Source: CAZYWA01 sp964650975 [NCBI: uncultured bacterium] (lineage in GTDB: Bacteria; JADJOY01). Taken from it: a DNA stretch of 12,134 nucleotides. Positions 6,800-12,134 of the stretch are shown one piece after another; the first letter of the stretch is position 1; every line of letters begins with the position of its first letter. Under the pieces are notes generated by a model. That model saw nothing but the letters and a program-made list of their open reading frames with translations, was not told the DNA's origin and searched no databases. Location: assembly GCA_964650975.1 (NCBI GenBank), contig CAZYWA010000174.1, forward strand, positions 2,053 to 14,186, given 5' to 3'. Made by a program: the position numbers and the translations under genes.

Positions 6800-7777
6800 A
6801 TGCCTGGGAGCGAACGCGGGTCGGCGAGAGTGGGAGTGCCCCGCGCCGCCGCCGAGCCGCGCACCGGCGCCGGTGGCCCGGAGCTCGCCCGCTGCGAGCA
6901 GCACCCCGAGCGGTTCGCCGACTGGGTGTGCGGACGCTGCGCCAAGACGTGGTGTCCGGAGTGCGCGATCGTCACCAAGGCGCTCTCGAAGGACTTCCGG
7001 CTCGTCCAGTGTCCGGCATGCCGCGAGCGCTGCGCTCCGACTCCGCGCCGCGAGCGCGCTGACGCCCGGCAGGCGGCGGCCGCCGAGAAGCACCACTCGA
7101 TCTCCTGGGCGATCCTCGACGCGCTGATCCGGCCAATCAGGGGTTGGAACGTGCTGCTGCTCCTCGGCGTCGGCCTCCTCTACCTGCTGGCCGACCGAGC
7201 CTCGCTGCTCTTCGTGCCGGTCCTTGCCTGGACGCTCGCGAGGTTCGCTCCCATCCCCTACTTCCTGCAGATCATGCGGCACGCCGCCAACGGCCGCGAA
7301 GGGTTTCCCGAGGCCGGCTCGTTCGACGACGTCGTCTGGGACCTGGTGATCCCGGGCGTGCGCTTCGTCCTCGGCTGCTGGCTGGTCGCGGTTCCGGCGG
7401 GCGTCTATGCGGTGCTACGCGCCGGCGCCGGCGCGGAAGCGATCGCCGCCGATTCGGTCTTCTGGGGGTTGCTGGCGCTCGGAGTCGGTTACTTGCCCGG
7501 CGTGCTCGTCACTGCGGCGATGACCGACTCGATCGCGGCCGCGATCAACCCGATGTACGCGATCCAGCTCCTGGCACGGATGCGCGGAGACTACGTGGTG
7601 CTTCTGGGCGGCGTGCTGGCCTGGCTGGCGGTGTGGTCGTTCGCGGGGAAGGCGCTGGGACAGCGCCTCTCGTTCGTCACGCCGTTCGTGGAGTCCTACG
7701 CCGTGCTGGCGCTCATGACGCTCGCCGGCAACCTGCTTTTCCGACGCCGTCGGGACCTCGGCCTGGTCGATCGCTGA
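6800..7777 (+). CDS. B-box-like zinc-finger polytopic membrane protein
   Basis: About 325 residues. After a disordered N-terminus come Cys/His residues spaced like a B-box or related treble-clef zinc finger: Cys32, His35, Cys44, Cys47, Cys52, Cys55, then Cys71 and Cys74 (CEQHPERFADWVCGRC, CPEC, CPAC). A basic linker follows, then roughly six hydrophobic segments from about residue 115 to 315 (for example WNVLLLLGVGLLYLLAD and YVVLLGGVLAWLAVWSF). The stretch INPMYAIQLLARMRGDYV resembles the conserved part of DUF4013/Yip1-like membrane proteins, but this is a memory-based likeness. The zinc module should face the cytoplasm. Function unknown. The start is either the ATG at 6800 (GGCGGA just upstream) or an in-frame GTG at 6788; the difference is four residues. 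It sits 79 bp after the zinc-ribbon/TPR gene on the same strand and may be co-transcribed with it. Confidence 0.78.
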   Translation: MPGSERGSARVGVPRAAAEPRTGAGGPELARCEQHPERFADWVCGRCAKTWCPECAIVTKALSKDFRLVQCPACRERCAPTPRRERADARQAAAAEKHHSISWAILDALIRPIRGWNVLLLLGVGLLYLLADRASLLFVPVLAWTLARFAPIPYFLQIMRHAANGREGFPEAGSFDDVVWDLVIPGVRFVLGCWLVAVPAGVYAVLRAGAGAEAIAADSVFWGLLALGVGYLPGVLVTAAMTDSIAAAINPMYAIQLLARMRGDYVVLLGGVLAWLAVWSFAGKALGQRLSFVTPFVESYAVLALMTLAGNLLFRRRRDLGLVDR

Positions 7778-7810
7778 TCCGGCGCCCGCATCGTCATCGG
7801 CTTACCGCTT

Positions 7811-7827
7811 GCTCGCCGACGGCGAGC
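7811..7827. repeat. Inverted repeat upstream of the hsp20 promoter
   Basis: GCTCGCC-GAC-GGCGAGC is a perfect 7-bp stem with a 3-nt loop, 33 bp after the membrane-protein stop and 3 bp before the -35 hexamer of the hsp20 promoter. It may be a terminator for the upstream gene (no T-run) or an operator. It does not match the CIRCE heat-shock operator, which is TTAGCACTC with its inverted partner. Confidence 0.4.
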
Positions 7828-7830
7828 TCG

Positions 7831-7858
7831 TTGACAGCCGGACGCGCGGACTTACGTT
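7831..7858 (+). promoter_or_regulatory. Candidate sigma-70 promoter for hsp20-lon
   Basis: A perfect TTGACA (7831-7836) is followed after 16 bp by TACGTT (7853-7858), which keeps the first two and last bases of the -10 consensus. Transcription would start near 7865, exactly where the leader hairpins begin, giving a 5' leader of about 57 nt. Confidence 0.5.
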
Positions 7859-7864
7859 TCGACT

Positions 7865-7914
7865 GATGCCTGGGTCAGGCATCCGCGAGCCTGTGGCTCG
7901 GCGAAGCGCGAGGG
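7865..7914 (+). promoter_or_regulatory. Hairpin-rich hsp20 leader, possible RNA thermometer
   Basis: Hairpin 1 is GATGCCTG-GGT-CAGGCATC (7865-7883, 8 bp). Hairpin 2 is CGAGCC-TGT-GGCTCG (7886-7900, 6 bp). The 3' arm of hairpin 2 can instead pair downstream: CTCG-GC (7897-7902) with GC-G-CGAG (7906-7912, one bulged G), which would cover the start of the Shine-Dalgarno GAGGG (7910-7914). The two pairings exclude each other. Small heat-shock genes in many bacteria carry thermosensing leaders of this general kind (ROSE type), but the ROSE consensus is not obvious here. Confidence 0.4.
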
Positions 7915-7921
7915 TTGCGGC

Positions 7922-8347
7922 GTGGCTACCGAGGCAAGTCGATTCATCACGGCGTTCCTGGATGGCGTTCCGGTCGCGCGGGTGCGGGTCGGGCCCGCCT
8001 CGTGGACGCCACCGGTCGACGTCTGGGAGACCGAGCAAGAGGTGGTGGTCGCCGCGGACGTGGCCGGCATCGACGAGCGCCACCTCGAGGTCCGCTTCGA
8101 GGGGCGGGAGCTGGTGATCCGCGGCCAGCGGCCCGATCCAGGCGAACGAGCCGACGCGGAGCGCTTGAAGCAACATCAAATGGAGCTCACCTACGGACGG
8201 TTCGAACGGACCATCGCCCTGCCCGTGCCGGTCGATGGCGACCACATCGTTGCGTCCTACAAGAACGGCTTGCTCACCATCGCGTGCCCGAAAGTCGGCC
8301 GTCCGGGCTCGTTGCGCGTGGCGGTGACGCGAGCCGACGCGAGCTGA
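7922..8347 (+). CDS. Hsp20/alpha-crystallin small heat-shock protein
   Basis: 141-residue ATP-independent holdase that binds unfolding proteins and keeps them soluble for refolding or degradation. The alpha-crystallin domain spans about 28-124: it starts with WTPPVDVWETEQEVVVAADVAGI, contains VRFEGRELVIRGQR, and ends with the signature region ASYKNGLLTIACPK (A-x-x-x-N-G-L-L). The N-terminal arm is short (about 27 residues). The C-terminal I-x-I anchor used for oligomer assembly appears as Val133-Ala-Val135. The GTG start has GAGGG 7 bases upstream. The gene has its own promoter-like sequence and structured leader, and lon follows 43 bp downstream, so the two are probably one transcript for handling damaged proteins. 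Confidence 0.93.
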   Translation: MATEASRFITAFLDGVPVARVRVGPASWTPPVDVWETEQEVVVAADVAGIDERHLEVRFEGRELVIRGQRPDPGERADAERLKQHQMELTYGRFERTIALPVPVDGDHIVASYKNGLLTIACPKVGRPGSLRVAVTRADAS

Positions 8348-8390
8348 CGCGGCCCAGCGGCGCGCGTTCCAGCTCGGAACGGAGTCTCAC

Positions 8391-10826
<2,436 letters not shown>

Positions 10827-10827
10827 G

Positions 10828-10868
10828 TTTCCGGGTCGGGGGGCTTTTCAAGCCCCCCGACCCGGAAA
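10828..10868. terminator. Strong hairpin after lon, probable terminator
   Basis: Arms 10828-10846 and 10850-10868 are perfect inverted copies of 19 bp with a 3-nt loop, beginning one base after the lon stop. The stem is very GC-rich in the middle (CGGGTCGGGGGGC). On the plus strand it is followed by AAGTACG, so the usual U-tract is missing; on the minus strand there is none either. Intrinsic termination by stem strength, or mRNA 3'-end protection, is likely. Confidence 0.65.
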
Positions 10869-10966
10869 AAGTACGCTGACGAGGGGATTCCTCGCACGCT
10901 CTGAATTCGGCGTCACCGCGCGTATTCGCGACGTCCCGCCTCGCGGCCGGTCATACTGGCTGCTCC

Positions 10967-11992
10967 ATGAGCACGGCGCTCGATCTCCACGGCAGGCCGC
11001 TCCGCAACCTGCGCATCTCGGTCACCGACCGCTGCAACCTCCGGTGTGCGTACTGCATGCCGGAGAAGGAGTACCTGTGGCTGCCGCGGAGCGACATCCT
11101 GCGCTTCGAGGAGCTCGCCGTGCTGGTCGACGCGTTCGCGTCCGCCGGGGTCGACAAGGTGCGAATCACCGGCGGCGAGCCGCTGCTGCGCCACGAGCTC
11201 GATCGGCTGATCCGTATCCTCGCGGCGAAGCCCGCGATTCGCGACCTGGCGCTCACCTCGAACGGGGTGCTGCTCGCCGGGCAAGCGCAGACGCTCCGCG
11301 ACGCCGGCCTGCACCGGCTGACGGTGAGCCTCGACACGCTGCGGCCCGAGACGTTCCGGGCGCTGGCGCAGCGCGACGAGCTCGCGGCGGTGCTCGAGGG
11401 TCTCGACGTGGCGGGGCGCGCCGGATTCCGCGCGCTCAAGATCGACTCGGTGATCATGCGCGGCATCAACGACGACGAGCTCGTGGACCTGATCGAGCTG
11501 GGGCGCCGCCTCGGCGCCGAGGTGCGCTTCATCGAGTACATGGACGTGGGCGGCGCCACGCGCTGGTCGATGGACCAGGTGGTGTCGCGCGCCGAGATGC
11601 TGGAGCGGCTGGCAAAGCACTACGGCCGGATCGAGCCGGTCGTCGAGGATTCGAGCGCTCCCGCCGAGCGATTCCGCCTCGCCGACGGGCTGGTGCTCGG
11701 CATCATCGCGTCGACCACGGCGCCCTTCTGCCGCTCGTGCGACCGCTCGCGGCTCACCGCCGACGGCATGTGGCTCACCTGTCTCTATGCGCGCAGCGGC
11801 CTCGATCTCCGCTCGCTGGTACGCGCCGGGACACCGGCCGCGGAGATCGGCGCCACGATCGCGCGCGTGTGGTCGGGTCGCACCGACCGCGGCGCCGAGG
11901 ACCGCCTCGCCGTCTCCGGGCGCGCGCCTCTTGCAGGCCCGCCCGAGCTCCGCTCCGACCCTCACCTCGAGATGCACACCCGCGGCGGCTGA
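10967..11992 (+). CDS. moaA: GTP 3',8-cyclase MoaA (molybdenum cofactor synthesis)
   Basis: 341-residue radical S-adenosylmethionine enzyme that, with MoaC, converts GTP to cyclic pyranopterin monophosphate, the first step of molybdenum cofactor synthesis (EC 4.1.99.22). The N-terminal [4Fe-4S] cluster that binds SAM is held by Cys23, Cys27 and Cys30 in DRCNLRCAYCMP; the GGEPLL motif follows (ITGGEPLLR). The second cluster, which binds GTP, is held by Cys255, Cys258 and Cys272 (FCRSCDRSRLTADGMWLTC). The protein ends in the conserved C-terminal Gly-Gly (MHTRGG), so it appears complete and active. No good Shine-Dalgarno precedes the ATG at 10967. No other moa gene is visible nearby, so the remaining pathway genes must lie elsewhere. 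Confidence 0.97.
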   Translation: MSTALDLHGRPLRNLRISVTDRCNLRCAYCMPEKEYLWLPRSDILRFEELAVLVDAFASAGVDKVRITGGEPLLRHELDRLIRILAAKPAIRDLALTSNGVLLAGQAQTLRDAGLHRLTVSLDTLRPETFRALAQRDELAAVLEGLDVAGRAGFRALKIDSVIMRGINDDELVDLIELGRRLGAEVRFIEYMDVGGATRWSMDQVVSRAEMLERLAKHYGRIEPVVEDSSAPAERFRLADGLVLGIIASTTAPFCRSCDRSRLTADGMWLTCLYARSGLDLRSLVRAGTPAAEIGATIARVWSGRTDRGAEDRLAVSGRAPLAGPPELRSDPHLEMHTRGG

Positions 11993-12024
11993 GGCCCGAG
12001 CCGCCGGGCCGCGCCGTGGGCCGG

Positions 12025-12072
12025 TAGCCTCGAGTTCGAGGGGAGGCTAGCTTCTCGGGTTTCGCCCCCGAG
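12025..12072 (+). promoter_or_regulatory. Inverted repeats in the moaA-lepA gap
   Basis: Two structures lie between moaA and lepA. First, TAGCCTC (12025-12031) with GAGGCTA (12043-12049), which contains the alternative smaller palindrome CCTCGA-GT-TCGAGG (12028-12041). Second, CTCGGG (12054-12059) with CCCGAG (12067-12072), ending 5 nt before the lepA ATG. The first may terminate moaA; the second sits where a ribosome binding site would be expected. Confidence 0.4.
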
Positions 12073-12077
12073 TCCCC

Positions 12078-12134
<57 letters not shown>

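Noticed and set aside
7811-7827. Inverted repeat considered as a CIRCE (HrcA) heat-shock operator
   Set aside because: The arms GCTCGCC/GGCGAGC and the 3-nt spacer do not fit TTAGCACTC-N9-GAGTGCTAA.
7811-7900. Cluster of inverted repeats before hsp20 considered as a CRISPR or repeat array
   Set aside because: The three stems differ in sequence and there are no regularly spaced direct repeats.

Overview
The window is GC-rich bacterial chromosome with tightly packed genes and frequent GTG starts. A lipoprotein signal on the left-most gene and a GT-C membrane glycosyltransferase point to a Gram-negative-type envelope. The zinc-ribbon/J-like/TPR protein and the zinc-finger membrane protein are architectures I associate with environmental lineages such as Myxococcota or Eisenbacteria, but I cannot assign a taxon from sequence alone. 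I saw no mobile element, CRISPR array, tRNA or rRNA.

Left half (1-5208), all on the minus strand and transcribed right to left: a GT-C family glycosyltransferase; a lysine 6-dehydrogenase/saccharopine dehydrogenase-family oxidoreductase; an ALDH7-type semialdehyde dehydrogenase that overlaps the previous gene by 4 bp; and a putative lipoprotein of unknown function that runs off the left edge. The two dehydrogenases form a lysine degradation pair: lysine (or saccharopine) to alpha-aminoadipate semialdehyde, then to alpha-aminoadipate.

Centre (5209-5694): a divergent intergenic region, less GC-rich than its surroundings, holding a 33-bp quasi-palindrome that overlaps weak promoter-like elements on both strands.

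Right half (5695-12134), all on the plus strand: a zinc-ribbon + degenerate J-domain + TPR protein; a zinc-finger polytopic membrane protein; an Hsp20 small heat-shock protein with its own promoter and a hairpin-rich leader; a complete Lon protease 43 bp downstream; a perfect 19-bp hairpin; moaA (molybdenum cofactor synthesis); and the first 19 codons of lepA. Hsp20 and Lon look like a heat-inducible protein quality-control operon (holdase plus ATP-dependent protease).

Most of the window is conventional. The items most worth checking are the Hsp20 leader (possible RNA thermometer with mutually exclusive hairpins), the 33-bp dyad, the two uncharacterised zinc-binding proteins beside the chaperone/protease operon, and the unknown lipoprotein coupled to lysine catabolism.
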